Assembly: GCA_902517425.1 (NCBI GenBank)
Contig: CABYCI010000004.1
Coordinates: 1-52,087 of the forward strand
Origin: an uncultured SAR86 cluster bacterium
GTDB lineage: Bacteria; Pseudomonadota; Gammaproteobacteria; Magnimaribacterales; D2472
Length of the DNA stretch: 52,087 bases
Direction of reading: 5' to 3'
Each line of letters begins with the position of its first letter. Position 1 is the stretch's first letter. Made by a program: the position numbers and the translations under genes. Below the pieces are notes generated by a model. The model made no database searches. It was not told the origin of the DNA and was given only the letters and a program-made list of their open reading frames with translations. Shown in pieces: positions 9,651 to 19,116 of this stretch.

Positions 9651-9896
9651 TTGTTTCAAATTGGCTTTCTCGAAATTCTAATTATTTTTATATTAGGGCT
9701 GGTTATTATTGGTCCTAAAAGATTGCCTGAAGTATTAAAAATACTTATTAAGTTTTATAAAAGAATAGAGAACAAACTAAACACTTTCAAGAAAGACCTC
9801 GAGATAGATATTGGCGCTGATGAGCTCAAAAAAGATGTATTTAATGAGCTAAGGATGGAAGAGCTAGAAAATAATAAAGATTCAAAAGATGACTAA
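9651..9896 (+). CDS. tatB: Sec-independent translocase subunit TatB
   Basis: TatB with TatC forms the twin-arginine signal receptor. The start is a TTG codon two bases after the tatA stop. It gives MFQIGFLEILIIFILGLVIIGPKRLPE, which is the canonical TatB N-terminus with the GPKRLPE hinge. An amphipathic helix and a very short charged tail follow. The total of 81 residues is about half of E. coli TatB (171), the missing part being the poorly conserved tail. tatC overlaps the end by eight bases. Confidence 0.94.
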   Translation: MFQIGFLEILIIFILGLVIIGPKRLPEVLKILIKFYKRIENKLNTFKKDLEIDIGADELKKDVFNELRMEELENNKDSKDD

Positions 9897-10590
9897 AGAG
9901 TCTATCTCAAATCATTTACTAGAACTAAGAACTAGATTACTAAAAGTTATTAGCTTATTTGGTATTTTAGTAATTGTAGGTATTCCGTTTGCATCGGAAA
10001 TATATTCCTTTGTAGCAGCCCCTCTCATTAGCCTACTCCCTGATGGAAGCTCTATGATTGCAACTGAAGTTGCTTCACCATTCATGGCTCCAATTAAATT
10101 GGTCATTTATATTGCTCTGTTATTTTCAATGCCATGGTTGTTTTACCAATCATGGATATTTATATCCCCCGGGCTTTATAAAAATGAAAAAAGATTTACT
10201 GCTCCCCTAATGCTTTCAACTATTATTTTATTTTTTAGTGGTATTAGTTTTGCTTTTTTTATCGTCTGTCCAATAATTTTTAAATTCTTTATTGGTATGG
10301 CGCCTGATTCGATTCAGGTTATGACAGACATAAATCAGTATCTTAGTTTTATTTTCAAACTTGTTTTTGCTTTTGGCATAGCTTTTGAGATTCCAATAGC
10401 AACTATCCTCATAGTAAATAGTGGTCTAGCGTCAAAGGCATCCTTGATAAAAGCAAGGCCGTATTTGGTGGTTCTTTTCTTGGTTATTGGAATGTTATTA
10501 ACTCCACCTGATATATTCTCACAATTATTCCTAGCAATACCAATGTGGATATTATTTGAAATTGGAATTATTTTTTCGAAAAATAAATAA
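9889..10590 (+). CDS. tatC: Sec-independent translocase subunit TatC
   Basis: TatC is the polytopic core that binds twin-arginine signal peptides. The N-terminus SISNHLLELRTRLLK has the conserved HLxELRxR motif. There are six hydrophobic segments, and family motifs such as FISPGLYKNEKR and FGIAFEIPIA are present. The 233-residue length is normal. It completes a tatABC operon attached to ubiB, as in E. coli and Pseudomonas. Its stop codon abuts the stop of the minus-strand membrane protein gene, with no room for a separate terminator. Confidence 0.96.
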   Translation: MTKESISNHLLELRTRLLKVISLFGILVIVGIPFASEIYSFVAAPLISLLPDGSSMIATEVASPFMAPIKLVIYIALLFSMPWLFYQSWIFISPGLYKNEKRFTAPLMLSTIILFFSGISFAFFIVCPIIFKFFIGMAPDSIQVMTDINQYLSFIFKLVFAFGIAFEIPIATILIVNSGLASKASLIKARPYLVVLFLVIGMLLTPPDIFSQLFLAIPMWILFEIGIIFSKNK

Positions 10591-11181
10591 TTAATTATTA
10601 AGATTTATTAAAATTCTGTAAAAAATCCAAGGCATTATTAGCCAGGGCATTTGGGATTGAAGCGTAATTGTTCGATCATTGAATTCAAAAAGTATCGGAT
10701 TTAAATATGGGCCAAGTGGTGATAGTGGAGCCCATGATAAGGGCTTACCCTCAGCTAATTGATCGTGATATAAAAACATTTCTACTAATATGTTTTGGCC
10801 AATACACCACGTTAATAAGATGCAAAAAGCGCTCCATTTCCATTTCTTAAAAACACTTACATCTTTTTTATGAGAGAGCCACATAATCCATGCTCCGCCT
10901 AATAAAACCGCACCAGCGTCTCCCATAGAGTTCATCAACCAATTTATATTTTCTGGAAGCCAATTATTCAGAGCTACTGATCTCCTAAGAGAAACTGAAT
11001 CTCCATCTAACCAGCCATATGTGAACCAAAGCTCCCAGCCAAGCGCACAAACTATAACTCCAACAATATAAAAAGTTGGAACCCAACTTGGCAGTCTAGT
11101 TTTATTTTGAAAATAAACTAAAAGAGGTAAAAAAACTGCTAAATAAACTACGGTTATTACTCTGATCTCTTCAAAAGACAT
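10591..11181 (-). CDS. Unrecognised multi-pass membrane protein
   Basis: I do not recognise this 196-residue protein. It has about five hydrophobic segments (near residues 8-24, 35-55, 88-102, 115-138 and 178-193) and many tryptophans. Loops carry motifs such as WELWFTYGWLDGDS and MNSMGDAGAVLLGGAW that might help a family search. There is no obvious signal peptide and no metal-binding or catalytic motif that I can name. It follows the LOG-family gene by three bases, so it is likely the last gene of the tkt-pgk-fba-dtd operon. Its reading frame is long, overlaps nothing on its strand and matches neighbouring codon style, so it is probably a real gene. Confidence 0.75.
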   Translation of the reverse strand: MSFEEIRVITVVYLAVFLPLLVYFQNKTRLPSWVPTFYIVGVIVCALGWELWFTYGWLDGDSVSLRRSVALNNWLPENINWLMNSMGDAGAVLLGGAWIMWLSHKKDVSVFKKWKWSAFCILLTWCIGQNILVEMFLYHDQLAEGKPLSWAPLSPLGPYLNPILFEFNDRTITLQSQMPWLIMPWIFYRILINLNN

Positions 11182-11184
11182 TAA

Positions 11185-11766
11185 CTACAAGCCAAGTCTT
11201 TCAGTCCAGTTATCATCAGAAGGTCTTTGATGATTTATTATCATTTCAACTAATTCTTCTGGTGAATCAGATACTAATAGTTCTTGTAGATTTGAAGAAG
11301 AAATAAAGCCCTCATCAACTGCTTTGTTAAACCATTTTAGAAGATGGTCATAGTAGCCTTCAGTATTTAAGATACCTACAGGCTTATTGATAATTCCTAG
11401 TTGATTACTTGCCATAATTTCTGCAAGCTCATCTAAAGATCCCACACCCCCTGGTAAAACAATAAATGCGTCTGATCTGGACATAAATTCATCTTTTCTA
11501 TCAAGCAAAGTCTCAGATATAACTATTTCATTTAATCTTGGATTAGCCAGCTCTAATGCATGCAAAGATTTAAGAGATATCCCTAAAACTTCAACCCCAT
11601 TATCTAAGGCGGTATCAGAAATAATTTTCATAAGTCCTACATTTCCACCACCAAAAACAACATTTATTCCTTTTTTGGCAATAGATTTTGCAACAGACTT
11701 AGCAGCACTGGCATACTCTGGATTTTTACCCTCATGAGCTCCACAAAAAATTGAAATATTCTTCAT
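11185..11766 (-). CDS. LOG family protein (nucleoside 5'-monophosphate phosphoribohydrolase)
   Basis: The 193-residue protein belongs to the lysine-decarboxylase-like/LOG family, whose characterised members remove ribose 5-phosphate from purine nucleotides, including cytokinin monophosphates. The signature PGGVGSLDELAE (PGGxGTxxE type, with Ser for Thr) is near residue 105, preceded by SRSDAFIVL. The N-terminal Rossmann-like start ISIFCGAHEG and the GGGNVGLMKIISD block are typical. The true substrate in bacteria is usually unknown. It sits seven bases after dtd in the glycolytic operon. Confidence 0.9.
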   Translation of the reverse strand: MKNISIFCGAHEGKNPEYASAAKSVAKSIAKKGINVVFGGGNVGLMKIISDTALDNGVEVLGISLKSLHALELANPRLNEIVISETLLDRKDEFMSRSDAFIVLPGGVGSLDELAEIMASNQLGIINKPVGILNTEGYYDHLLKWFNKAVDEGFISSSNLQELLVSDSPEELVEMIINHQRPSDDNWTERLGL

Positions 11767-11773
11767 AAAATTC

Positions 11774-12211
11774 TTATATTTTAAAATTAAAAGTTACTGG
11801 TCCGTTGTTGACCAAATTTATTTCCATGAATGCTCCAAATTTTCCCTCTTCAACTCTAAGAGATGTTTTTTTAAACTCATTCACAAATTTATCATACAGT
11901 AATTTTGCATCATCAGTTTTTGCAGCCTTATGAAAGCTTGGCTTGCTTCCTTTGTTGGTAATTGCAGCTAAAGTAAACTGACTAACTATTAAAACCTCTT
12001 CATCAGAATCTTTTAAAGATCTTGAAGTTATGCCTTTTGGACCATCAAGCATTCTAAATGTTATTAACTTATCAGTCATTTCCTTTACTTCTTTGAAACT
12101 GTCATTTACCTCAAAGCAAACAAAAAGAAGACAGCCTCTTTTAATTGAAGAAAAGATTTGGTCATCAACTATAACTTCAGCTTTGGAGACTCTTTGGACA
12201 GTTGCTAACAA
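11774..12211 (-). CDS. dtd: D-aminoacyl-tRNA deacylase
   Basis: Dtd hydrolyses D-amino acids (and glycine) mischarged on tRNA. The SQFTLAA motif near residue 78 and the cis-Gly-Pro motif NNGPVTF near the C-terminus are the two cross-subunit active-site signatures, and both are intact. The start is taken as TTG at 12211, because it gives the expected opening MLATVQRVSKAEV and 145 residues, the same length as E. coli Dtd; no ATG fits. It begins three bases after the aldolase stop. Confidence 0.94.
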   Translation of the reverse strand: MLATVQRVSKAEVIVDDQIFSSIKRGCLLFVCFEVNDSFKEVKEMTDKLITFRMLDGPKGITSRSLKDSDEEVLIVSQFTLAAITNKGSKPSFHKAAKTDDAKLLYDKFVNEFKKTSLRVEEGKFGAFMEINLVNNGPVTFNFKI

Positions 12212-12214
12212 ATT

Positions 12215-13231
12215 TTATCTGTCTTCAAGCTCTTCTTCCCATTGGCCTAAAGAGGCAAGCTTATTCATTTCTGCCCTATGAGATAATTCGTCTTGAGAAA
12301 TAAATTCATTTTCAGACTTTCCTTCCCAAGCCTTTAGAGCTGCAGCTTGAAGAGCTCTTCCATATGAAAAACTTAATTTCCATGAAAAGCCACCGATTTT
12401 ATTCATTGCATCAAGATGAGCTGTCGCTATAACATCTGATTGACCTCCAGATAAAAATGTTATTCCAGGAAGTTCTGCTGGAACATTAGCAATTAAACAG
12501 TCTAATGTTTTCTTTGCAACCTCTTCAACACCTGCCTGATCGGCAGCATCTTTACCAGAAGTAACCATATTGGGTTTTAAAAGTGTCCCTTTGATATTAA
12601 CACTAGCTTTTTCAAGATGGGAAAATAAAGATTTTAAAGATCTTTCTGTGGCTTCATAACATTCATCAATATTATGTTCGCCATCCATTAAAACCTCTGG
12701 TTCAACGATAGGAACCATGCCATTATCTTGAGCACATTTGGCATAATCAGCTAAGGCCTGCATATTTTCATCGATGCATCTGTCAGTTGGAATGCCATTG
12801 CCGATATTAATAACAGCTCTCCATTTTGTAAATTTTGCACCCATAGATGAGTACTCTTTTAATCTTTCATCTAAACCATCTAATCCTACTGTTACAGTTT
12901 CATTTGGACAATCTTCAATTGGCTGCAATCCTTTATCTACCTTGATGCCAGGAAGGGCGCCTTGATCAGATATTATATCTCTGAGCAAAGTTCCATCTTT
13001 TGCTTCTTGTCTTATTGTTTCGTCAAATAAAATTACTCCGCCTATATTCCCTTTCATACCTTTTGATCTAAAAAGCAATTCTCTATAGTCTCTTCTATTT
13101 TCTTCTGTTGAATCAACACCAATAGAATCAAACCTTTTTCCACAAGTTGGATTGCTTTCATCTGCTGCTAAGATTCCTTTTCCATCAGCAACTATAAAAG
13201 TTGCTATTTCTTCAACATTATTTAGTGACAT
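12215..13231 (-). CDS. Class I fructose-bisphosphate aldolase
   Basis: This is the Schiff-base aldolase that interconverts fructose 1,6-bisphosphate with two triose phosphates. It is the animal/plant-like class I type: GKGILAADESNPTCGKRF near the N-terminus, KWRAV (a conserved active-site Lys), EPEVLMDGEH, and LLKPNMVT with the Schiff-base lysine near residue 218. No class II zinc-binding histidine signature is present. The 338-residue length is close to the usual 340-360. It lies directly after pgk and before dtd. E. coli and Pseudomonas carry a class II aldolase in the equivalent pgk-linked position, so this looks like replacement by a non-homologous enzyme. Confidence 0.95.
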   Translation of the reverse strand: MSLNNVEEIATFIVADGKGILAADESNPTCGKRFDSIGVDSTEENRRDYRELLFRSKGMKGNIGGVILFDETIRQEAKDGTLLRDIISDQGALPGIKVDKGLQPIEDCPNETVTVGLDGLDERLKEYSSMGAKFTKWRAVINIGNGIPTDRCIDENMQALADYAKCAQDNGMVPIVEPEVLMDGEHNIDECYEATERSLKSLFSHLEKASVNIKGTLLKPNMVTSGKDAADQAGVEEVAKKTLDCLIANVPAELPGITFLSGGQSDVIATAHLDAMNKIGGFSWKLSFSYGRALQAAALKAWEGKSENEFISQDELSHRAEMNKLASLGQWEEELEDR

Positions 13232-13234
13232 AAA

Positions 13235-14389
13235 TTAACTCCCTGTTTCTTTTGAATTTAAAACTTCGATTGATGGTAATGTCTTACCTTCCATAAATTC
13301 CAAAAAGGCTCCTCCGCCAGTTGAACAATATGATACATCATCTGGATTTATATATTTATTAATTGCAGATAAGGTTTCGCCTCCCCCAGCTAATGAAAAA
13401 GCTTCTGATTTTGAAATAGCTTTTGAGAGGCATCTTGTTCCTTCAGCAAAAAGATCATTTTCAAATACTCCAACAGGGCCATTCCAAAGGATAGTTTTTG
13501 CATCCTTTATTAAAGAGAGTGTTTCTTCTTCAATATGAAGATCTAAAATCATTTCTTCTTCTGTAATATCATTCACTGACTTTTCTTTTATATCTTTTCC
13601 TTCAAATGATTTAGATGTGGTGACAATTTTTGGAAGAACTATCTTCCCTTGATCAATAAGATCTTTTGCGATGTCTACCATTGAATTTTCAATCAAAGAT
13701 TTTCCTATATCTAATCCTGAGGCTTTCAAAAAAGTATTTGCAATACCCCCGCCAACAATTATGTGATCGGCCACCGAATTGATATATGTTATTAATTCAA
13801 GTTTTGAAGAAACTTTAGCGCCTCCAATAATTGCTATATATGGTGCTTTGAAACTATCAAGAGCTTTTGATAAGAATTTATTTTCTTTCTCCATAAGAAG
13901 GCCTGCACAAGCAATTGAAGCATGTTCAATTGCAGCATGGGTCGAAGCTTGTTCTCTATGCGCTGTCCCAAACGCATCAAAAACATATATATCTCCTAGA
14001 TTTGCTAATTTGCATCCTAAGTCTTTGCAGTTTTCTTTTTCACCATTAAAAAATCTTATATTTTCAAGAACTTGAATACCTGATTCGCTTTTAAAAATTT
14101 GTTCTGATTCTAAATCATCAATAACTTCACAAGACTCATTGATTATCTTGCTTAAAGATTCAGCAACAGGTTTTAAAGAAAATTTTTCATCAAAACTACC
14201 TTCTGTTGGCCTACCTAAATGGCTAATTAATAAAATTCTTGCTCCATGATTTAATGCAAACATGATAGTAGGAATACAAGCTTCTATTCTGGTCGAATCT
14301 AAAACAATACCATCTTTAATTGGCACATTCATGTCAACGCGTATTACAAGATTTTTAGTAGTTATATTTATTGAAGAGAGATTAATCAT
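13235..14389 (-). CDS. pgk: Phosphoglycerate kinase
   Basis: Pgk makes ATP from 1,3-bisphosphoglycerate in glycolysis and runs in reverse for gluconeogenesis. The N-terminal VIRVDMNVPIKDG, the HLGRPTEG region, the basic-patch region LENIRFFNGEKEN and the C-terminal nucleotide-binding AGGGETLSAI with STGGGAFLEF are all present. I place the start at ATG 14389; the track's extra first residue is a TTG one codon upstream. The product is 384 residues, within the normal range. It overlaps the tkt stop by eight bases and precedes the aldolase gene. Confidence 0.96.
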   Translation of the reverse strand: MINLSSINITTKNLVIRVDMNVPIKDGIVLDSTRIEACIPTIMFALNHGARILLISHLGRPTEGSFDEKFSLKPVAESLSKIINESCEVIDDLESEQIFKSESGIQVLENIRFFNGEKENCKDLGCKLANLGDIYVFDAFGTAHREQASTHAAIEHASIACAGLLMEKENKFLSKALDSFKAPYIAIIGGAKVSSKLELITYINSVADHIIVGGGIANTFLKASGLDIGKSLIENSMVDIAKDLIDQGKIVLPKIVTTSKSFEGKDIKEKSVNDITEEEMILDLHIEEETLSLIKDAKTILWNGPVGVFENDLFAEGTRCLSKAISKSEAFSLAGGGETLSAINKYINPDDVSYCSTGGGAFLEFMEGKTLPSIEVLNSKETGS

Positions 14390-16370
14390 CAATTAATGAT
14401 TTTGCTGTACCGACTACATTTTCTAAAGTAAATCCAAAATGTTCTAGCAATACGTTGCCTGGTGCTGACTCACCAAAGCTTTCTATACCAATAACTTTAT
14501 CGCTTCTATTTAGAATTTTGTACCAAGAATTAGGGTGGCCACACTCAACAACAAGAACTGGTTTAGAAGTATCAATAATGGTGTTTTGATATTCTTCACT
14601 TTGATCTAAGAAGATATCTAATGATGGCATTGACACAACATTTGCATTAATTGAGTCTTTCTCTAGTTCTACTGAAGCGTCTAATGCTAACTGAAGCTCA
14701 CTTCCTGATGCAACTATAGTGATATCAGAAGTGTCATTTGCTTTGAGTAAGTATCCACCCATTTGAATAGAATTAAGTTGTTCTGGTGTTCTAGTAATTG
14801 CTGAAGTACCTTGCCTACTAAAAATAAGGCATGTAGGAGTTTTTTTTGAACTCACTGCATCTTTCCAAGCAACGGCTGTCTCAACTAAATCAGCTGGCCT
14901 CCAATTATTTAAATTAGGCGTCGATCTTAAAGTTACCATATGTTCTATTGGCTGATGTGTTGGGCCATCTTCACCAAGAGCTACTGAATCATGAGTATAA
15001 ACAAAAATGTTTGGAAGACCCATAAGAGCTGATAGTCTTACCGCATTTCTAGCATAATCGGTAAATACTAAGAAGGTGGCTCCGTATGGCTTAATCCCGC
15101 CATGTAGAACCATACCATTCATTATTGCAGACATTCCAAATTCCCTAACACCATAATTAATATGATTTCCAGAAGGGTTTTTGTTAGAGAAAGTTGAGCT
15201 AGATGCTGAATAAGTGTTATTAGACGGTGTTAAATCTGCTGATCCACCAATTAGTTCAGGCATTTCTTTTACAAAAAAATCTAAACAGGCCTTGGAAGCT
15301 TTTCGTGTTGCCATTGATGGATTGTTTAAATTGCAATCATCAAGAAACGCTTTAAAATTTTCTTCAAAGTTTTCAGGCATTTGTCCTTTTATTCTTCTAA
15401 GTAACTCGATTGATTCATCTGGATACTTTTCTTGATAGTTTTTAACTATTTCATCCCAATTAGCATTTACTTTGTTTCCAGAATCTTTCGAATTCCAAAA
15501 TTCATATATATCTTCAGGTACTTCAAAAGGAGAGTATTGCCAATCGAGAGCTTTTCTCGTTTTTTCAATCTCTTCATCTCCCAATGGAGCGCCATGAACA
15601 TCTGCAGTTCCAGACTTATTTGGCGAACCAAAACCAATTGTTGTTTTACAAAATATCATCGATGGCTTATTTGTTTCATTTTTTGCTTTAACTATTGCTT
15701 CATTAATGTCTTCAACGTTATGACCATCAACGCAGATTGTTTGCCAGCCATATCCATCAAATCTTTTGACTGAATCGTCTGTAAACCAATTTTCTATTTC
15801 TCCGTCAATAGAAATTCCATTCTGATCATAGAAACATATTAATTTTCCTAGATTATGAGTACTGGCAAAAGAACATGCCTCATGAGAAACACCCTCCATT
15901 AAGCAACCATCGCCAAGAAATACGTATGTATAGTGATCAATGGGTTTGATGTCTTCTTTGTTAAATTCTGCTGCCAATATCTTTTCAGATATCGCCATAC
16001 CAACAGCATTTCCAATTCCTTGCCCTAAAGGACCTGTTGTTGTTTCTATACCTGTATCTAAATCATATTCTGGATGGCCTGGTGTTTTAGATCTTAATTG
16101 CCTGAAGTCTTTAATATCATCAATAGATAAAGCATATCCAGTAAGATGGAGCAAACTATATAAAAGCATTGAGCCATGACCATTTGATAATACAAATCTA
16201 TCTCTATTGAACCAAGTTGGATTTAATGGATTATGTTGTAAATGATTCTTCCATAAAGCTGTAGCAATTTCTGCCATTCCCATGGGCATTCCGGGGTGAC
16301 CTGAGTTTGCTTTTTGAACAGCATCAATCGACAAAAATCTAAGAGCATTTATTGGATCTGATTGGCGCAA
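14382..16370 (-). CDS. tkt: Transketolase
   Basis: Transketolase moves two-carbon units in the pentose phosphate pathway. Domains in order are a thiamine-diphosphate-binding domain (GHPGMPMGMAEIA, and GDGCLMEGVSHEACS for the Mg-TPP site), a pyrimidine-binding domain (SVALGEDGPTHQPIEH near residue 463) and a C-terminal domain. The 662 residues match E. coli TktA (663). The start is a TTG at 16370, giving MRQSDPINALRFLSIDAVQKA with GGGGA about nine bases before it; no in-frame ATG gives a better N-terminus. It leads the glycolytic operon and is divergent from metK. Confidence 0.95.
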   Translation of the reverse strand: MRQSDPINALRFLSIDAVQKANSGHPGMPMGMAEIATALWKNHLQHNPLNPTWFNRDRFVLSNGHGSMLLYSLLHLTGYALSIDDIKDFRQLRSKTPGHPEYDLDTGIETTTGPLGQGIGNAVGMAISEKILAAEFNKEDIKPIDHYTYVFLGDGCLMEGVSHEACSFASTHNLGKLICFYDQNGISIDGEIENWFTDDSVKRFDGYGWQTICVDGHNVEDINEAIVKAKNETNKPSMIFCKTTIGFGSPNKSGTADVHGAPLGDEEIEKTRKALDWQYSPFEVPEDIYEFWNSKDSGNKVNANWDEIVKNYQEKYPDESIELLRRIKGQMPENFEENFKAFLDDCNLNNPSMATRKASKACLDFFVKEMPELIGGSADLTPSNNTYSASSSTFSNKNPSGNHINYGVREFGMSAIMNGMVLHGGIKPYGATFLVFTDYARNAVRLSALMGLPNIFVYTHDSVALGEDGPTHQPIEHMVTLRSTPNLNNWRPADLVETAVAWKDAVSSKKTPTCLIFSRQGTSAITRTPEQLNSIQMGGYLLKANDTSDITIVASGSELQLALDASVELEKDSINANVVSMPSLDIFLDQSEEYQNTIIDTSKPVLVVECGHPNSWYKILNRSDKVIGIESFGESAPGNVLLEHFGFTLENVVGTAKSLIDD

Positions 16371-16525
16371 AATTAATTTCCCCGTTTGCTTTAGTGGATA
16401 ATAATATTTTTAAGATAAAAAGCATAGATAAAATTGAATTTTTTCAAATAAAGTAGTTAAATTGAGTGCGCATTATTTTTTTTTAAAAAATATTGTCATA
16501 TTTTAGAGTTTCGGGGAGAAAACAT
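16371..16525. promoter_or_regulatory. Divergent tkt/metK intergenic region
   Basis: This 155-bp AT-rich gap must hold promoters for both genes. On the plus strand TTGAGT followed 17 bases later by TAAAAA is a passable sigma-70 match for metK, and TCGGGGAGAA just before the metK ATG is a strong ribosome binding site. A small hairpin, TTGAA-TTTT-TTCAA, is visible around 16436-16449. I do not see the conserved core of any SAM or SAH riboswitch that I know. Confidence 0.45.
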
Positions 16526-17680
16526 ATGAGTTACATTTTTACATCGGAATCAGTTTCCGCAGGGCATCCAGACAAGGTGTGTGATCAAATTTCAGATGCA
16601 GTTTTAGATGCATACTTATCAGAGGATCCAAATAGCAGGGTTGCTTGTGAAACTATGATTAAAAATAATATGGTTTTTATTGCTGGTGAAATAACATCAC
16701 TAGGAAGTCCAGACTTAGAGCCAGTTGTCAGGAAAACCATTAATGATATTGGTTATGATACAGATGAATATGGTTTTAATGGAGATACCTGTGAATTTAC
16801 AAATCTTGTATTTGAGCAATCGCCAGATATTTCTCAGGGAGTTACCGAAGGTGAAGGTGAAAACCTGGAACAAGGTGCTGGTGATCAGGGGTTAATGTTT
16901 GGCTATGCTTGCACAGAAACTGAATCATTAATGCCTCTACCAATTGATCTTTCACATAGATTGGTAAAGAAACAGGCCGATGTAATGAAAAGCAATGAAC
17001 TGCCTTGGTTAAGGCCAGATGCTAAGAGCCAAGTGAGCGCAATTTATTCAGATGATGGAAAAACTATTGAAGGTTTATCTGCAATAGTACTTTCAACTCA
17101 ACATGATGAGGACGTCACTCAAGAAGAAATAAAAGAAGGCGTAATGGAAAAAATTATTAAGCCTATCGTCCCTAATGAATGGATTTTAGACTCAACAAAT
17201 ATATACATAAATCCAACAGGTAAATTTGTTATTGGTGGTCCAGTTGGTGATTGCGGCCTTACTGGAAGAAAAATAATTGTTGATACCTATGGCGGTATGG
17301 CAAGGCATGGGGGTGGTGCTTTTTCTGGAAAAGACCCATCAAAAGTAGATCGATCAGCTGCATATGCTGCAAGATACGTAGCAAAAAATATTGTTGCTGC
17401 TGGTTTAGCCGATTATTGTGAAATACAAGTTTCATATGCCATCGGTGTTGCGAAACCAACATCTATAAATGTAAATACATTTAACAGTGAAAAAATATCA
17501 AAAGAAGCAATTGAAAAAATTGTAGAAGAAAAGTTTGATTTAAGACCTAAGAGTCTTATCAATATGCTTGATCTAAAAAGACCTATCTATCTTCCAACTG
17601 CTGCGTATGGACACTTTGGAAGAACTGATATTGATCTTTCGTGGGAAAGAACAGATAAAGCTTCAGAAATTTCACAATAA
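16526..17680 (+). CDS. metK: S-adenosylmethionine synthase
   Basis: MetK makes SAM from methionine and ATP. Signatures are [26 protein letters not shown] (hexapeptide GAGDQG) and [19 protein letters not shown] with the P-loop-like [10 protein letters not shown] use ATG 16526 rather than the track's 16493. It follows a GGGGAGAA ribosome binding site and gives 384 residues, the same as E. coli, starting [17 protein letters not shown]; the 11 extra upstream residues have no family support. ahcY follows after 30 bases, so SAM supply and S-adenosylhomocysteine removal are likely co-transcribed. Confidence 0.97.
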   Translation: MSYIFTSESVSAGHPDKVCDQISDAVLDAYLSEDPNSRVACETMIKNNMVFIAGEITSLGSPDLEPVVRKTINDIGYDTDEYGFNGDTCEFTNLVFEQSPDISQGVTEGEGENLEQGAGDQGLMFGYACTETESLMPLPIDLSHRLVKKQADVMKSNELPWLRPDAKSQVSAIYSDDGKTIEGLSAIVLSTQHDEDVTQEEIKEGVMEKIIKPIVPNEWILDSTNIYINPTGKFVIGGPVGDCGLTGRKIIVDTYGGMARHGGGAFSGKDPSKVDRSAAYAARYVAKNIVAAGLADYCEIQVSYAIGVAKPTSINVNTFNSEKISKEAIEKIVEEKFDLRPKSLINMLDLKRPIYLPTAAYGHFGRTDIDLSWERTDKASEISQ

Positions 17681-17710
17681 ATATTAAATAAATTAAATAA
17701 GGAAATAAAA

Positions 17711-19105
17711 ATGGAAAATGACTATAAAGTTGCTGATATAAATCTTGCTGAATTTGGAAGAAGGGAGATATCTCTTGCAGAAAATGAAATGCCAGCATTA
17801 ATGGCTTTGAGAGATAAATATAGATCTGAGCAACCTCTTGCTGGTGCAAAAATTATGGGTTGTATTCATATGACAATTCAGACCGCTGTCTTAATGGAAA
17901 CATTAATAGATTTGGGTGCTGAATTAAGATGGTCATCATGCAATATTTTTTCAACACAAGATCATGCAGCCGCAGCTATGGCAGCAAGAGGAGTCCCAAC
18001 ATTTGCTTGGAAAGGTGAAACAGATGAGGAGTTTGAGTGGTGTATTGAACAAACTATCTGTAAGGACGGCAAACCGTGGGATGCAAATATGATTCTTGAT
18101 GATGGAAGTGATCTTACCGCCATGGTTCATGAAAAATTTCCTGAAATGTTGGAGACTATTCATGGCGTCTCAGAAGAAACCACAACAGGAGTTCATAGAC
18201 TTAAAGAAATGCTTGAAAAGGGTGAATTAAAAGTTCCAGCAATTAATGTTAATGACTCTGTTACTAAGGCAAAAAATGATAACAAGTATGGTTGTAGACA
18301 TAGTCTTAACGATGCTCTTAAAAGAGGTACCGATATGCTTCTAATGGGTAAAAGAGGTCTAGTGATTGGATACGGAGACGTTGGTAAGGGATCAGCAGCA
18401 AGTCTTGCTCAAGAAGGCATGATTGTAAGTGTTGTAGAATCCGATCCTATATGTGCTATGCAAGCATGCATGGATGGTTTTTCAGTTGTGTCCTGTTACA
18501 AAGATGGTTCTGTTACAAGAAATCCTGAAGACATTGATATGCAAGTTATGGGCAATACTGATTTGATTGTTACCACAACTGGTAACGTCAATGTTTGTGA
18601 TTCAGCAATGCTAAGTACTCTAAAAAATACAGCAGTGGTTTGTAATATTGGTCACTTTGATAATGAAATTGATACTGCATTCATGAGAGAAAACTATTAT
18701 TGGGATGAAATAAAACCTCAAGTTCATAGAATTTTTAGGGATACAAAACCGGATGGCACTCCTGACCTTTCTAGTAAAAACTATCTTGTTCTTCTAGCTG
18801 AAGGTCGATTGGTTAATCTTGGTAACGCAACGGGACATCCAAGTAGAATTATGGATGGATCCTTTGCAAACCAAGTCCTTGCCCAGATACATTTATATAA
18901 ACAAGGGTTTGCAAATATTAATGATGAAGATACTAAAGCAGAAATGATCACAGTTGAAGTTCTTCCTAAAAAGTTAGATGAAGAGGTTGCAGCTTTAATG
19001 GTTGCTGGCTTTGGCGGCACTATAACTCAGCTTACACAAGATCAAGCAGATTACATTAATGTCCCTAAAGAAGGTCCTTTCAAAGAAGAAAGTTACAAAT
19101 ATTAA
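17711..19105 (+). CDS. ahcY: Adenosylhomocysteinase
   Basis: AhcY hydrolyses S-adenosylhomocysteine to adenosine and homocysteine with bound NAD, relieving inhibition of methyltransferases. Conserved blocks include [52 protein letters not shown] (catalytic Lys/Asp region) and the NAD motif [12 protein letters not shown]. The C-terminus ends SYKY, close to the conserved YRY ending. The 464 residues include the insertion usual in bacterial and plant forms. AAGGA lies upstream as a ribosome binding site. Together with metK it forms most of the activated-methyl cycle. Confidence 0.97.
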   Translation: MENDYKVADINLAEFGRREISLAENEMPALMALRDKYRSEQPLAGAKIMGCIHMTIQTAVLMETLIDLGAELRWSSCNIFSTQDHAAAAMAARGVPTFAWKGETDEEFEWCIEQTICKDGKPWDANMILDDGSDLTAMVHEKFPEMLETIHGVSEETTTGVHRLKEMLEKGELKVPAINVNDSVTKAKNDNKYGCRHSLNDALKRGTDMLLMGKRGLVIGYGDVGKGSAASLAQEGMIVSVVESDPICAMQACMDGFSVVSCYKDGSVTRNPEDIDMQVMGNTDLIVTTTGNVNVCDSAMLSTLKNTAVVCNIGHFDNEIDTAFMRENYYWDEIKPQVHRIFRDTKPDGTPDLSSKNYLVLLAEGRLVNLGNATGHPSRIMDGSFANQVLAQIHLYKQGFANINDEDTKAEMITVEVLPKKLDEEVAALMVAGFGGTITQLTQDQADYINVPKEGPFKEESYKY

Positions 19106-19116
19106 AATTTAAAGTT

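Noticed and set aside
15432-15773. 113-residue plus-strand ORF opposite tkt
   Set aside because: It is a cysteine/phenylalanine-rich shadow of transketolase with no start signal or motif.
16371-16525. A SAM or SAH riboswitch upstream of metK
   Set aside because: The leader has only a small hairpin and a good ribosome binding site; none of the conserved core sequences of known SAM or SAH classes was visible to me.
17583-17849. 88-residue minus-strand ORF across metK-ahcY
   Set aside because: It is an antisense shadow rich in Gln/Tyr/Phe spanning two confident genes.
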